Assembly: GCA_030454225.1 (NCBI GenBank)
Contig: JAKDRW010000006.1
Coordinates: 1 to 60,422, forward strand
Direction: 5' to 3'
Source of the DNA: Vreelandella subglaciescola
GTDB lineage: Bacteria; Pseudomonadota; Gammaproteobacteria; Pseudomonadales; Halomonadaceae
Length of the DNA stretch: 60,422 nt
Below, piece after piece: positions 51,488 to 60,381 of the stretch (position 1 is its first letter; every line of letters begins with the position of its first letter). The translations under genes and the position numbers were made by a program. The notes beneath the pieces were generated by a model that worked only from the letters and a program-made list of their open reading frames with translations, had not been told where the DNA came from and made no database searches.

Positions 51488-53722
51488 GTGCACCGCCAGC
51501 GACTTATCCCATGGATTTTTTACCTTACCCTGACGCTGATTGCCGCCCTTTTGGGCTATAAGGTCTACCTCAACTTTTTTAAGCAGGATTTTGCCGCCGA
51601 CCACGCCGTCCAGGTCAAGCACATAGAAACGCTGCTGGAACAAAAAGAGCACTACCGCTTCGCGGTGCTGGGCAATATCAACAACTCGGTGGGGATTTTC
51701 GAACGCAAGATCATCCCGCTGCTGAACGAGGGCGACTACGACTTTGTGATTTCAGCGGGCAACGCCGTATCGAGCGGCGGCGAGGATAAGTACCGGGCGC
51801 TGTTCGGCACGCTATCGCGCCTCGAGATTCCCTACCTGCTGACCTTTGGCCCGCTGGAAGAAAGCCGCATCGGCGGGCACCGCTTTTACGACCACTTCGG
51901 CCCCTACCACTTCAGCTTTACCGCCGGGCGCACGCGCTTCACCTTTCTCGACAGCACCGGCACCACCGACTACGGCTGGCAGCTGCGCTGGCTCGATGAG
52001 ATCGTCCAGGCCTCAACGGCTGGCAGCCACTTTGTGTTCAGCGCCAACCCGCTGTACCCGGTCGACTATACGGGCCTGTTGCGCCTCGATGACGACTACC
52101 TGTTTCCCGATGCTTCCCGCCGGGCGTTTACCACGCTGATTGAAGAGGCCGGCGTCGACGCGGTGTTTTCCGCCGAGCTTGCGCTGTTTGACCGCCAGAC
52201 CCACGGCGCCACCGACTACGTGGTAACCGGCGGCGCCGGCGGGCTGGTGCTCAACCGCGGGCGCAGCCGCTATCATTTTGTTGCGGTCGACGTCGACGGC
52301 GACAGCGTTACGCTGGAAGAAAAGCCGCTGGATATCGGCCAGCACCCGTTCTGGCGCACCGCGGAAAGCCTGTGGTTTTTCATCTACTCGCTGTTTTACG
52401 TGGGCTATCTCAACTTCATTTTGCTGGTGGCGATCTTTATTGCCCTCGCCCTCTGGCTGCACCGAAAAATTTTCACCGACCCCCACTACTACCCGGATTT
52501 TGACATCGATCCCGACGCCGACGACGGCACGCCGCTGCGTACGGCCATGTTTACCAACAACTATCTGCCGTTTATCGGCGGCGTGCCGATTTCTATCGAG
52601 CGCCTGAAACGCGGGCTGAGCGCGCTGGATCATCCGGTGATGGTCATCGCCCCACGCTATAGCCGGCAAAACATAGCGGAAGAAGACGACGTGCTGCGCC
52701 TGCCCTCGCTTTTGCCGCTGGGCAAGCATCGGGAGTTTCGGCTGGCCAATATTTTCAGCTGGCGGATGCTGTCGCGCGTGCGCGCCTTTGCCCCGCATAT
52801 CATCCACGTGCATCACCCGTTCTGGATCGGCCGCGCCGGTAAGCTGTTGGGCCGGATGTTAGGCGTGCCGGTGGTGTACACCTACCACACTCGGCTTGAG
52901 CACTACGCCCACTACGTGCCGCTGCCGGGGCCGCTGTTTCGCAACTTTATCTCTCACGCGCTGGTCAAGCGCTTTGCCAACGGCTGCGACGTCATCATCG
53001 TGCCGACTAGCTCGGTGGAGGAGTACCTGCGCATTATCGGGGTCAAAAAGCCGATTTTCGTCCAGCCGACCGGCATTGAATACGCGCGCTTTGCCGACGT
53101 CGACGACCACGCCGTCGAGGCGCTGAAGGCGCGCTACGCGCTTGCCGGCAAGCGCGTGCTGGTGTCGATTTCGCGGCTGAGCCGCGAGAAGAACATCGAT
53201 TTCATGCTCGACGGGCTGCGCCTTTTGCACGACGGCGGAGAGCACGACGCCCACCTGCTGCTGGTGGGCGAAGGCCAGGACCGCCAGCGCCTTGAGACCA
53301 GAGTCGAAGCGCTGGGGCTTGGCCCGCACGTCACGCTGGCCGGCGCCGTGGCACCCGAGGAGATCCCCGCCTACTGCCACACCGCCGAGCTGTTCGTGTT
53401 TGCCTCGCGCTCGGAAACCCAGGGCATGGTGGTGCTTGAGGCCATGGCCGCCGGGCTGCCGGTGGTGGTCATCCGCTCCAGCGGCATCGAGGATATCGTC
53501 ACCCAGGGGCACAACGGCTATAAAACCGCGCCCGACGTGCAGGCGTGGAGCGGCGCCATCGCTGCGCTGCTGAACAATGCGGACGAGCGCCAGCGCATAG
53601 GCCGCCAGGCGGCTACGTTCGCCGCCGGCCACGGCATTGAGCCGTTCTCCCACAGCGTGCTGCGTGCCTATCGCTACGCGCGGGCCGTCAGGCAAAAGCA
53701 GCGCACGGATTCAACGACATAA
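51488..53722 (+). CDS. Membrane-linked GT4 glycosyltransferase fused to a degenerate metallophosphoesterase domain
   Basis: A protein of about 744 residues. After an N-terminal helix (about residues 8-25), a calcineurin-like domain (about 50-280) follows, but its metal motifs are ruined: the D-x-H place reads LGNINN, GDxxD reads AGNAVSSG, GNHE reads FGPLEE. A second hydrophobic segment (about 295-325) leads to a GT4 glycosyltransferase (about 355-735) with FTNNYLPFIGGV, the donor motif SRLSREKN and the E-x7-E motif SETQGMVVLEAMAAGLPVV. The GT half resembles diacylglycerol glucosyltransferases. GTG 51488 is chosen since GAGGAG lies ten bases upstream; ATG 51425 is possible. Lipid glycosylation is inferred. 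Confidence 0.82.
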   Translation: MHRQRLIPWIFYLTLTLIAALLGYKVYLNFFKQDFAADHAVQVKHIETLLEQKEHYRFAVLGNINNSVGIFERKIIPLLNEGDYDFVISAGNAVSSGGEDKYRALFGTLSRLEIPYLLTFGPLEESRIGGHRFYDHFGPYHFSFTAGRTRFTFLDSTGTTDYGWQLRWLDEIVQASTAGSHFVFSANPLYPVDYTGLLRLDDDYLFPDASRRAFTTLIEEAGVDAVFSAELALFDRQTHGATDYVVTGGAGGLVLNRGRSRYHFVAVDVDGDSVTLEEKPLDIGQHPFWRTAESLWFFIYSLFYVGYLNFILLVAIFIALALWLHRKIFTDPHYYPDFDIDPDADDGTPLRTAMFTNNYLPFIGGVPISIERLKRGLSALDHPVMVIAPRYSRQNIAEEDDVLRLPSLLPLGKHREFRLANIFSWRMLSRVRAFAPHIIHVHHPFWIGRAGKLLGRMLGVPVVYTYHTRLEHYAHYVPLPGPLFRNFISHALVKRFANGCDVIIVPTSSVEEYLRIIGVKKPIFVQPTGIEYARFADVDDHAVEALKARYALAGKRVLVSISRLSREKNIDFMLDGLRLLHDGGEHDAHLLLVGEGQDRQRLETRVEALGLGPHVTLAGAVAPEEIPAYCHTAELFVFASRSETQGMVVLEAMAAGLPVVVIRSSGIEDIVTQGHNGYKTAPDVQAWSGAIAALLNNADERQRIGRQAATFAAGHGIEPFSHSVLRAYRYARAVRQKQRTDSTT

Positions 53723-53729
53723 ACACCCG

Positions 53730-56700
53730 CTACTCGGGCGCCTTTGCAGCAATACGAAACCACAGCGCGTAAAGCGCGGGCACAAACAGCAGCGTAATCA
53801 GCGTGCCCGCGGCCACTCCGCCAATCAGCACAAAGGCCAGCGGCCCCCAGAAGCTGTCCATGGTCAGCGGGATAAAGGCAAAAATGGCGGCCAGCGCGGT
53901 CAGCACCACGGGGCGTGCGCGCTGCACGCCGGCCTCGACCACCGCCTCGCGCAGGGGCATGCCGTGGCTCTGGTTGTCGGCCACCTGCTGGGTCAGAATC
54001 AGCGTGTTGCGCATCAAAATACCCGCCAGCCCGATCAGCCCCAGCATGGCCACAAAGCCGAACGGCTGGCCAAACAGCAGCAGCGCCGCGACCGCGCCGA
54101 TCAGCCCCAGCGGCGCGGTCGCCAGCACGATCACGGTGCCGGCAAACGAGCGCATCTGCAGCATGATAAAGGTCAGCATCAGAATCACCATCAGCGGCTG
54201 CAGCGCGGCAATCGAGGCCTCGGCCTTTTCCGACTGCTCCACCGAGCCGCCGATGTCCATCCGGTAGCCGTCGGGCAGGTTCTTGCGCAGCTCGGCAAGC
54301 GCCTCCCACACCTCACCGCTGACGCCCTTGGCCTGCGCGCCCTCCACCTCGGCATAGACGGCCAGAAACGGCTCGCGGTTATAGCGTTTGACCACCGGCT
54401 GCTCAAAGCGCGTTTCCAACTGGCCCAGCTGGGCAAGCGGTACGCGCTTGCCGTCTTGGGTCTGCACCTCAAGGCCTTCGAGCGTTTCGATATCGCTTGC
54501 CGCCGCGCGGCCCACGGCCGGCGCCAGGCGAATGCCGTCGCGCAGCTGGGTAATGGTGACGCCGTCGAGCTGGAACTGCAGCTGGCGGGCGACATCATCC
54601 GGGGAAAGCCCTAAAAGGCTCAGGCGGTGGCTGTCCATGACCAGACGCACCGCGGGCACCTTGCCGTCCCAGGCCAGGTGCGAGTCGCGGGTGTGCGGGT
54701 TTTGCGCAAACGTCTCGCGCACGTCGTGGGCGATATCGCGCAGGCGGTCAGGGTCCGGCCCCAGCACCCGCACGCTGACCGGCCATTCCACCGGCGGGCC
54801 GTAAAGCAGGGTTTGCACCCGCACCCGGGCTTCGGGGAATTCGCCGCTGTCGACGTGCCCATTGAGCGTCTCGATCAGCGCATCCCGGGCGTCAACGTCG
54901 TCGGCCACGGCGATCAGCTCGGCAAAGGCGGGGTTGGGTTGCTCGGGGCTTGCGGAGATGAAAAACCGCGGCGCGCCGCGTCCCACGTAGGCGGAAAGCG
55001 AGGCCACGCCCTCGGCCTCGTCGATCAGCGCTTCCAGCCGCCGGGCGGTGGCGTCGGTGGCCTCAATCGAGGTGCCGTCGGGGTGATTGACGGTCACCAA
55101 CACCTCAAGGCGGTCCGAACTGGGAAAAAACTGCTGCTCCACCGGCCCGGCCATGCCCGCCACGGCCAGCAATAAAAGCGCAAGCGTCAGCCCCACCACG
55201 GTTTTGCGGTAGCGCACGCAGGCGCTGACGCCCCGCCGCAGGCGGCGGTAGTGGCCAGACTGGTAGGCGTTTTCTTCGCTAGTCGCGTTTTTACGCTGGG
55301 CCGGCATCAGCTTGACGCCCAAATACGGCGTAAACACCACCGCCACCAGCCAGGACAGCGGCAGCGAAATCGCCAGCACCCAGAAGATATTGCCGGCGTA
55401 TTCGCCGACGTTGGAGCGGGCAAAGCCGATGGGCACAAACCCCGCCACCGTCACCAGAGTACCGAACAGCATCGGCGCGGCGGTGACTTTCCAGGCGTGG
55501 CCGGCCGCACTCACTCGGTCCCAGCCCTGCTCCATCTTCACGATCATCATCTCGATGGCGATGATCGCGTCATCCACCAGCAGCCCCAGCGCGATGATCA
55601 GCGCGCCAAGGCTGACCCGGTCGAGATTGATGTTCATGGCCTTCATCACCACAAACGTCATAGCCAGCGTCACCGGAATGGCAATGCCCACTACAATACC
55701 GGCGCGCAGCCCCACCGCGAGCATGGTCACCAGCATCACCACCACCACCGCGACGAAGAACTTGACCTGAAAGAGGTTGACCGCCCCGGCGATGGCGTCG
55801 GCCTGGTTGGTCATTTCGTCAAGCGCTATGCCCAGCGGCAGGCGCGCACGCTCGTCGGCCCAGAAATCGTCCAGCCGCTCGCCGAGCTCAAGGCCGTTTT
55901 CGCCGTCGCGCATGACCACGCCCAGCAGCAGCGCGTCCTTCTCGAAGGCGCGCACCATGAAGTCCGGCGGGTCTTCATAGCCGCGCGAAACCTTGGCGAT
56001 ATCGCCCAGGCGGATCAGCTCATCGTCAATGCGTAGCGGTACGTCGGCCAACGCCTCGGGGTTGGAAATATCGTTGTCCAGGCGCAGGTAGACCCGCGGT
56101 CCGGCGGTTTCCAAAAAACCCGCGGGCAGCAGCTTGTTATGCGCCTCGATGGCGTCAAACACGTCCTGCGGGGCAACACCTAGGCTTTGCAGCTTGCCCA
56201 TGTCAAAGTCGATCTGCACCCGCGCGTCGCGCTCGCCCAGCACGTCGGCGCGGTTGACGCCTGCCACTCGCTGCAGCCGGTCGCGGATGCCCTCGGCTTC
56301 GTGCAAAAGCTCGCGCATGGAAAGCTCAGGGGCGCTCAGCGCGACCAGTGAAAAATACACGTCGCCGAAGTCTTCGTTGATAATCGGCCCGATTACCCCG
56401 TCGGGCAGGCTACCGGAAGCGTCCTGCATGCGCCGGCGCACCTGATAAAAGCGCTCGGGCACCGCCTCGCTCGGAGTGGATTCCTCAAATTCAACCTGCA
56501 TATCGACCCGCCCGGGGCGAATGGTGGTTTCTATCCGGTCCAGGTTGTCCACCGCCTGGATCTGCTTTTCCAGCGGGTCGGCCACGTGGTTCTGTATCTC
56601 TTCTGGCGTGGCCCCCGGCCATACCGCCGAAACCATCATCACGCGCATGGTGAAGTCAGGGTCCTCGGCGCGCCCCATGGAGGCAAAGGCATAAATACCC

Positions 56701-56780
56701 GAGGCCAGGGCAATCAGCAGAAAGAACAGCGTGACCGAGCGCTCGCGCACGGCCAGCGCCGAGAGGTTGGGAAAGCTCAT
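53730..56780 (-). CDS. RND-family efflux pump permease
   Basis: An inner-membrane proton-driven exporter of 1016 residues with 12 helices and two large periplasmic loops. The GRAEDPDF segment after helix 1, the helix-4 aspartate pair in GLLVDDAIIAIEMM, and the repeated VLATAPLGLIGAVAALL block fit the acriflavin/heavy-metal-like RND branch that pairs with short adaptors. Its ATG overlaps the adaptor stop by four bases (ATGA). No outer-membrane channel gene is nearby. Substrate unknown. Confidence 0.93.
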   Translation of the reverse strand: MSFPNLSALAVRERSVTLFFLLIALASGIYAFASMGRAEDPDFTMRVMMVSAVWPGATPEEIQNHVADPLEKQIQAVDNLDRIETTIRPGRVDMQVEFEESTPSEAVPERFYQVRRRMQDASGSLPDGVIGPIINEDFGDVYFSLVALSAPELSMRELLHEAEGIRDRLQRVAGVNRADVLGERDARVQIDFDMGKLQSLGVAPQDVFDAIEAHNKLLPAGFLETAGPRVYLRLDNDISNPEALADVPLRIDDELIRLGDIAKVSRGYEDPPDFMVRAFEKDALLLGVVMRDGENGLELGERLDDFWADERARLPLGIALDEMTNQADAIAGAVNLFQVKFFVAVVVVMLVTMLAVGLRAGIVVGIAIPVTLAMTFVVMKAMNINLDRVSLGALIIALGLLVDDAIIAIEMMIVKMEQGWDRVSAAGHAWKVTAAPMLFGTLVTVAGFVPIGFARSNVGEYAGNIFWVLAISLPLSWLVAVVFTPYLGVKLMPAQRKNATSEENAYQSGHYRRLRRGVSACVRYRKTVVGLTLALLLLAVAGMAGPVEQQFFPSSDRLEVLVTVNHPDGTSIEATDATARRLEALIDEAEGVASLSAYVGRGAPRFFISASPEQPNPAFAELIAVADDVDARDALIETLNGHVDSGEFPEARVRVQTLLYGPPVEWPVSVRVLGPDPDRLRDIAHDVRETFAQNPHTRDSHLAWDGKVPAVRLVMDSHRLSLLGLSPDDVARQLQFQLDGVTITQLRDGIRLAPAVGRAAASDIETLEGLEVQTQDGKRVPLAQLGQLETRFEQPVVKRYNREPFLAVYAEVEGAQAKGVSGEVWEALAELRKNLPDGYRMDIGGSVEQSEKAEASIAALQPLMVILMLTFIMLQMRSFAGTVIVLATAPLGLIGAVAALLLFGQPFGFVAMLGLIGLAGILMRNTLILTQQVADNQSHGMPLREAVVEAGVQRARPVVLTALAAIFAFIPLTMDSFWGPLAFVLIGGVAAGTLITLLFVPALYALWFRIAAKAPE

Positions 56781-57883
56781 GACGACGGCTCCTCGCGGCC
56801 CTGCGCCAGCGCCTTCACCGCCATGCCATCGGTCAGCAGGTGCGTGCCCAGCGCAATCACGCGCATGCCCGCCTGCAGCTTATCCCCGGTTATCAGCGAC
56901 CGGTCGCGCTCGATTCGCGCAACGCTGACCTCCACCGCCTGCGCACGGCCGTCGACGATATGCCAGACCTGCGCGCCCTCGCCGCGCTCGTCCACGGCGG
57001 CCACCGGCACGCGATACAGCACGGTGCTTTCGCCGCTCGCCGCCAGGCCTTCCGGCGTCGTTGCAAAGCGCGCCTTGACCACCTCGCCCAGCCCCAGCCG
57101 CTCGGGCAGCTCCTCGGCTATCCGGTAGCGCGCCTGCCAGGTGCGGCTGGCCGGGTCGACGGAGCCCGATACCTGCCGGCGCTCAAGCGCCAGCGTACCG
57201 TTATCCAACATTCCGTTATCCAACAACAGCTCGCCGGTCGGCGGCGGGCGGACGCTCGAGGGAAACGCTACCTCAACCTCGCGGGGGCCGGCCTCGGCCA
57301 GCTGGGCAACCGGCTTACCGGCTTCTACCACCTGCCCCGGTTCCCCGCTGACGTCAATCAGCAGGCCATCGCTTTCGGCGCGCAGCGTGGCGTGCCCAAG
57401 CGCGGTTTTGGCCTGCTCGACCTGCGCCCGGGCAGACGTCTGCTGGCTGTCGCGCTGCGCCGCTTCAAGCTTGGCGCGATCAAAGGCCTGCTGGCTGAGA
57501 TAGTCGCGCTTGAACAGCTTGCGGTCGCGCGCCAGGTCCGAGCGGGCCACCGCCGCCGAGGCGCTGGCTGACGCCAGCTCGGCCTTGGCTGATGCCAGCG
57601 ACTGGCGCAGGTCGCTGTCGTCGAGGGTAAACAGCACCTCGCCCTGTTCCACGCGCTGCCCGGCATCCACGCGCCGTGTGGCAATCTGGCCGCTGACCTG
57701 AAACGCCTGGGGCGTTTCGTAGCGCGCGCGAACGGTGCCGGTCAGGCGCACGGCCGGCGCCGTCACTGCCTGAACGGCGGCTGTCCTGACGCGCTGTGAC
57801 GGCGCGGCGTCGCCGTCTTCCGGCGAGTTGCCGCAGCCCGCCAGCAGCAGCGCGGCGCATAAAAAGGCAGCTAGTTTACGCAT
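56777..57883 (-). CDS. RND efflux periplasmic adaptor lipoprotein
   Basis: A 368-residue membrane fusion protein. The lipobox LLAGCGN directs lipidation at Cys17. The barrel-sandwich halves are seen in VRARYETPQAFQVSGQIATRRVDAGQRVEQGEVLF (in part: SGQIATRRVDAGQRVEQGEV) and ATLRAESDGLLIDVSGEPGQVVEAGKP (in part: LRAESDGLLIDVSGEPGQVV), with a coiled coil between. It leads the two-gene pump operon, behind a possible TetR-type operator. Confidence 0.92.
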   Translation of the reverse strand: MRKLAAFLCAALLLAGCGNSPEDGDAAPSQRVRTAAVQAVTAPAVRLTGTVRARYETPQAFQVSGQIATRRVDAGQRVEQGEVLFTLDDSDLRQSLASAKAELASASASAAVARSDLARDRKLFKRDYLSQQAFDRAKLEAAQRDSQQTSARAQVEQAKTALGHATLRAESDGLLIDVSGEPGQVVEAGKPVAQLAEAGPREVEVAFPSSVRPPPTGELLLDNGMLDNGTLALERRQVSGSVDPASRTWQARYRIAEELPERLGLGEVVKARFATTPEGLAASGESTVLYRVPVAAVDERGEGAQVWHIVDGRAQAVEVSVARIERDRSLITGDKLQAGMRVIALGTHLLTDGMAVKALAQGREEPSS

Positions 57884-57939
57884 GATTCGTCTCTTGTCGC
57901 AGGCTTGGTCGCATGAACGATGGTACGCCTGCCACGATA

Positions 57940-57955
57940 AAACAAACGATTGTTT
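57940..57955. promoter_or_regulatory. Inverted repeat upstream of the RND operon, possible TetR-type operator
   Basis: AAACAA-ACGA-TTGTTT is a perfect dyad 57-72 bases before the adaptor start, in an AT-rich patch. The form resembles operators of TetR/AcrR-like repressors of efflux pumps; no such regulator gene is next to it. Confidence 0.55.
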
Positions 57956-57969
57956 ATTAACACCGCCAT

Positions 57970-58417
57970 TTATGCGTCCCGCCGAGCCAGCCAGGCGTAA
58001 GCCTGCTGGCGCGAATAGCCGCTAAACCCGGCCCGCTGATAAAGCCGGCAGGCGGGCGCCTTGGTGGTATCAACCGAGAGCAGCACGCGCGTGCGGCCGC
58101 CACAGCTGGGCCATGTTGCCGGGCAGCGCCTGCACCCACAGCGCGGCCTTGAGCGTGTCGCCGTGCATGGCCACCCAAAGCCCGTCCCAGCTATGCTCGG
58201 GGGCTTCAAGGTGAGCATCAACCGCCTGGGCAAGTTCATGGCGCCCGGCGGGATATTGCGCGCCGGCCAGCTGTAAAATAGCCTGACGGCGTAGCGTCAG
58301 GGGGCTCGTTATGACCGCATCAAAAACGGTATCGGACGTTGGCATTGCGCGGGCGTCTCCTGAATCCACCAGCAAGGTTTTCTCCCGCGCCTTGAATACC
58401 GGCGGGGTCGCCTGCAT
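57970..58417 (-). pseudogene. GNAT-family acetyltransferase pseudogene (internal deletion and frameshift)
   Basis: Two pieces of one acetyltransferase lie in different frames. The N-terminal part (58417 to about 58090) contains LTLRRQAILQLAGAQ and DGLWVAMHGDTLKAALWVQ; the C-terminal part, about 58095 to 57970, reads VLLSVDTTKAPACRLYQRAGFSGYSRQ, a typical GNAT end. The switch occurs near 58085-58105. The acetyl-CoA loop (R/Q-x-x-G-x-G/A) normally found between these parts is missing, so about 20-30 codons are also gone. It lies between the RND operon and the divergent ybbN. Confidence 0.8.
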
Positions 58418-58454
58418 ATCTTAGCTAAATTTCCTGTTCCTATAGAAGGTTGCC

Positions 58455-59468
58455 ATGCCGATTATTGACCCGCGTACCGGCGAAGCGCTGACCGCACCGC
58501 TCGAGCAGAACGCTGCGCCGCACGATGCCCTGACTCCGCCGCCGGCTCAAGGCGCTGACGCCGGCGCCGATGCGCCGGGCCAGGCAGGTCACAAAGAAGC
58601 ACCTCGCGAAGAGGTACGCCGCGAAGACGTGATCCTTGACGCGGATGCCAGCAACATTCAGCAGATCCTCGAAGCCTCCATGCAGGTCCCGTTTTTGCTC
58701 GACTGCTGGGCGCCCGGATCCGAGCAGTGCCAGACGCTGATGCCGGTGCTGGAAAAACTCGCGCTGGAATACCGCGGCGCGTTTGTGCTGGCCAGGCTCG
58801 ACGTCGAGGCCAACCCCGAGATTGCCGCCCAGCTGGGCGTCGCCTCGGTGCCGGACGTGAAGCTGGTCAGCCAGGGCGGGCTGGTCGACGGCTTTCAGGG
58901 GGCGCTGCCGGAAAAAGCGCTGCGCGACTGGCTGGGCCGCTACTTTCCGGCGCCGGAAGACGCCCCGGCAAGCCCCGAGGAGCTGGCCGAGGCCGCGTTT
59001 GAGGCCGGCGACGTGGCTACCGCCCGCGAAATTTATCAAACGCTGGTGGAGCAGTATCCCCAGCATTACGCCTACCAGATTGGCCTGGCGCGCACGCTGG
59101 TGGCTGAAGGTTTGGGCGACGACGCCCGCAGCGTGCTCGACAACCTGCCGCCCGAAGAGCGCGACGCCGCCCCGGCACGGGGCGTGCGCGCCAGCATCGA
59201 GTTTGGCGAACGCGCCCTGCCCCAGGCCGAGATCGATGCGCTGGGCGAGCGCGACGACAGCGACGCGCAGTTTCAGCGCGCGCTGCGCCATCTCGCCGAC
59301 GCCAGCTACGAAGCCGGGCTTGAAAGCCTGCTGCGCCTGATGCAAAGCGACCGCGCGTACGGCGACGACGCCGCGCGTAAAACGCTGCTGCAGGTATTCG
59401 ACGCGCTGGGCGCCGACCACCCGCTCACCGTGACCTACCGCCGCAGGCTGTTTGCCCAGCTGTACTAA
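58455..59468 (+). CDS. YbbN/CnoX-like thioredoxin-fold co-chaperone
   Basis: A 337-residue cytoplasmic protein. An N-terminal extension rich in Ala, Glu and Pro (about 1-55) precedes a thioredoxin fold (about 60-165), then TPR repeats to the end. The redox motif reads WAPGSEQC, so the first Cys of the usual WCGPC is Ser, giving SxxC as in E. coli YbbN (CnoX), which protects substrates from overoxidation and hands them to chaperones. ATG 58455 has AAGG upstream. Confidence 0.88.
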   Translation: MPIIDPRTGEALTAPLEQNAAPHDALTPPPAQGADAGADAPGQAGHKEAPREEVRREDVILDADASNIQQILEASMQVPFLLDCWAPGSEQCQTLMPVLEKLALEYRGAFVLARLDVEANPEIAAQLGVASVPDVKLVSQGGLVDGFQGALPEKALRDWLGRYFPAPEDAPASPEELAEAAFEAGDVATAREIYQTLVEQYPQHYAYQIGLARTLVAEGLGDDARSVLDNLPPEERDAAPARGVRASIEFGERALPQAEIDALGERDDSDAQFQRALRHLADASYEAGLESLLRLMQSDRAYGDDAARKTLLQVFDALGADHPLTVTYRRRLFAQLY

Positions 59469-59484
59469 ACGCGCTTGCGCCTTG

Positions 59485-60381
59485 TTACCCGCTCTTGAGC
59501 AGCGTATCCATGCGCTCAAGGGCGGCGTCTAGCTGGGTGGCCGTGGTGCCGAAATTAAGCCGCACGAAGCCGGGGTAGCCGAAATCGGCGCCGTCGGACA
59601 GCGCGACGCCGGCCTGCTCCAGCAGCGCTTTTTGGGGCGTGTCGCCCAGCCCGGCGTCGCGCATGTCCAGCCAGGCCAGATAGGTCGACTCAGGCGCGCT
59701 CATGCTCACCCCCGGCCATTGTGCGACCTGTTCGACCAGGCGCTGGCGATGGCCGCGCAGCGTTTCCAGCAGCGCCTGACGCCACGGCTCGCCCGCGCCG
59801 TAGGCGGCCTCGGCGGCGGTTAGCCCCAGCACGTTGCATTCGGGCAACAGCCCTTTGGTCGCCGCCTGAAAGCGCTGGCGCAGCGCGGGGTCGGCAATCA
59901 CCGTGCAGGCGGTAGAAAGCCCGGCCAGATTGAAGGTTTTCGACGGTGCCCAGAGCGTGATGGTGCGAGCCAGCAGCTCGGGGAAAGCCGCCGCCAGCGG
60001 CCGGTGGCGAGCGCCCTGATCCAACAATAGATCGCAGTGCAACTCGTCCGAGACCACGTATAAATCGTGGCGCACCACCAGCTCGGCAAGCCCTGAAAGT
60101 TCGTCGTCGCGCCACACCCGCCCGGTGGGGTTATGCGGCTGACACCACAACAGCAGGCGCGTTTCAGGGGTAATCGCGGCTTCAAGCGCGCCAAGGTCAA
60201 GGCGCCAGTCGTCGCCCGGCGCTTGCGGCGGGGCCAGCGCGGCCTGCTGGGCAATCCGGCCGGTATGCCGGGCGACGCTTAAAAACGGCGGGTAGATCGG
60301 TGTGACGGTCAGCACGCCGTCGCCGGGGTTGGTCAGCGCCAGGCTGGCCACGTGCAGCGCCGGCACTACGGTAGATGTCAA
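59485..60381 (-). CDS. PatB/MalY-like PLP aminotransferase (C-S lyase), 5' part missing
   Basis: A fold-type I PLP enzyme of the MalY/PatB family, usually cystathionine beta-lyases or C-S lyases of about 390 residues. The visible 298 residues start at the middle of the large domain: VVPALHVASLAL, PIYPPFL, the CQPHNPTGRVW loop, the VVSDELHCDLLL aspartate, and the PLP lysine in APSKTFNLAG. Some 90 N-terminal residues expected before VVPALH are absent: the frame meets a TGA at 60402-60400 and the upstream bases do not encode the family sequence. The TTG at 60381 is only the first possible start. Truncation by an insertion or rearrangement is likely; the edge of the window prevents a decision. 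Confidence 0.8.
   Translation of the reverse strand: MTSTVVPALHVASLALTNPGDGVLTVTPIYPPFLSVARHTGRIAQQAALAPPQAPGDDWRLDLGALEAAITPETRLLLWCQPHNPTGRVWRDDELSGLAELVVRHDLYVVSDELHCDLLLDQGARHRPLAAAFPELLARTITLWAPSKTFNLAGLSTACTVIADPALRQRFQAATKGLLPECNVLGLTAAEAAYGAGEPWRQALLETLRGHRQRLVEQVAQWPGVSMSAPESTYLAWLDMRDAGLGDTPQKALLEQAGVALSDGADFGYPGFVRLNFGTTATQLDAALERMDTLLKSG

Noticed and set aside
58440-59519. A 359-codon open frame on the minus strand opposite ybbN
   Set aside because: The forward strand encodes a clear thioredoxin-TPR protein with a ribosome site; the reverse frame shows no motif.
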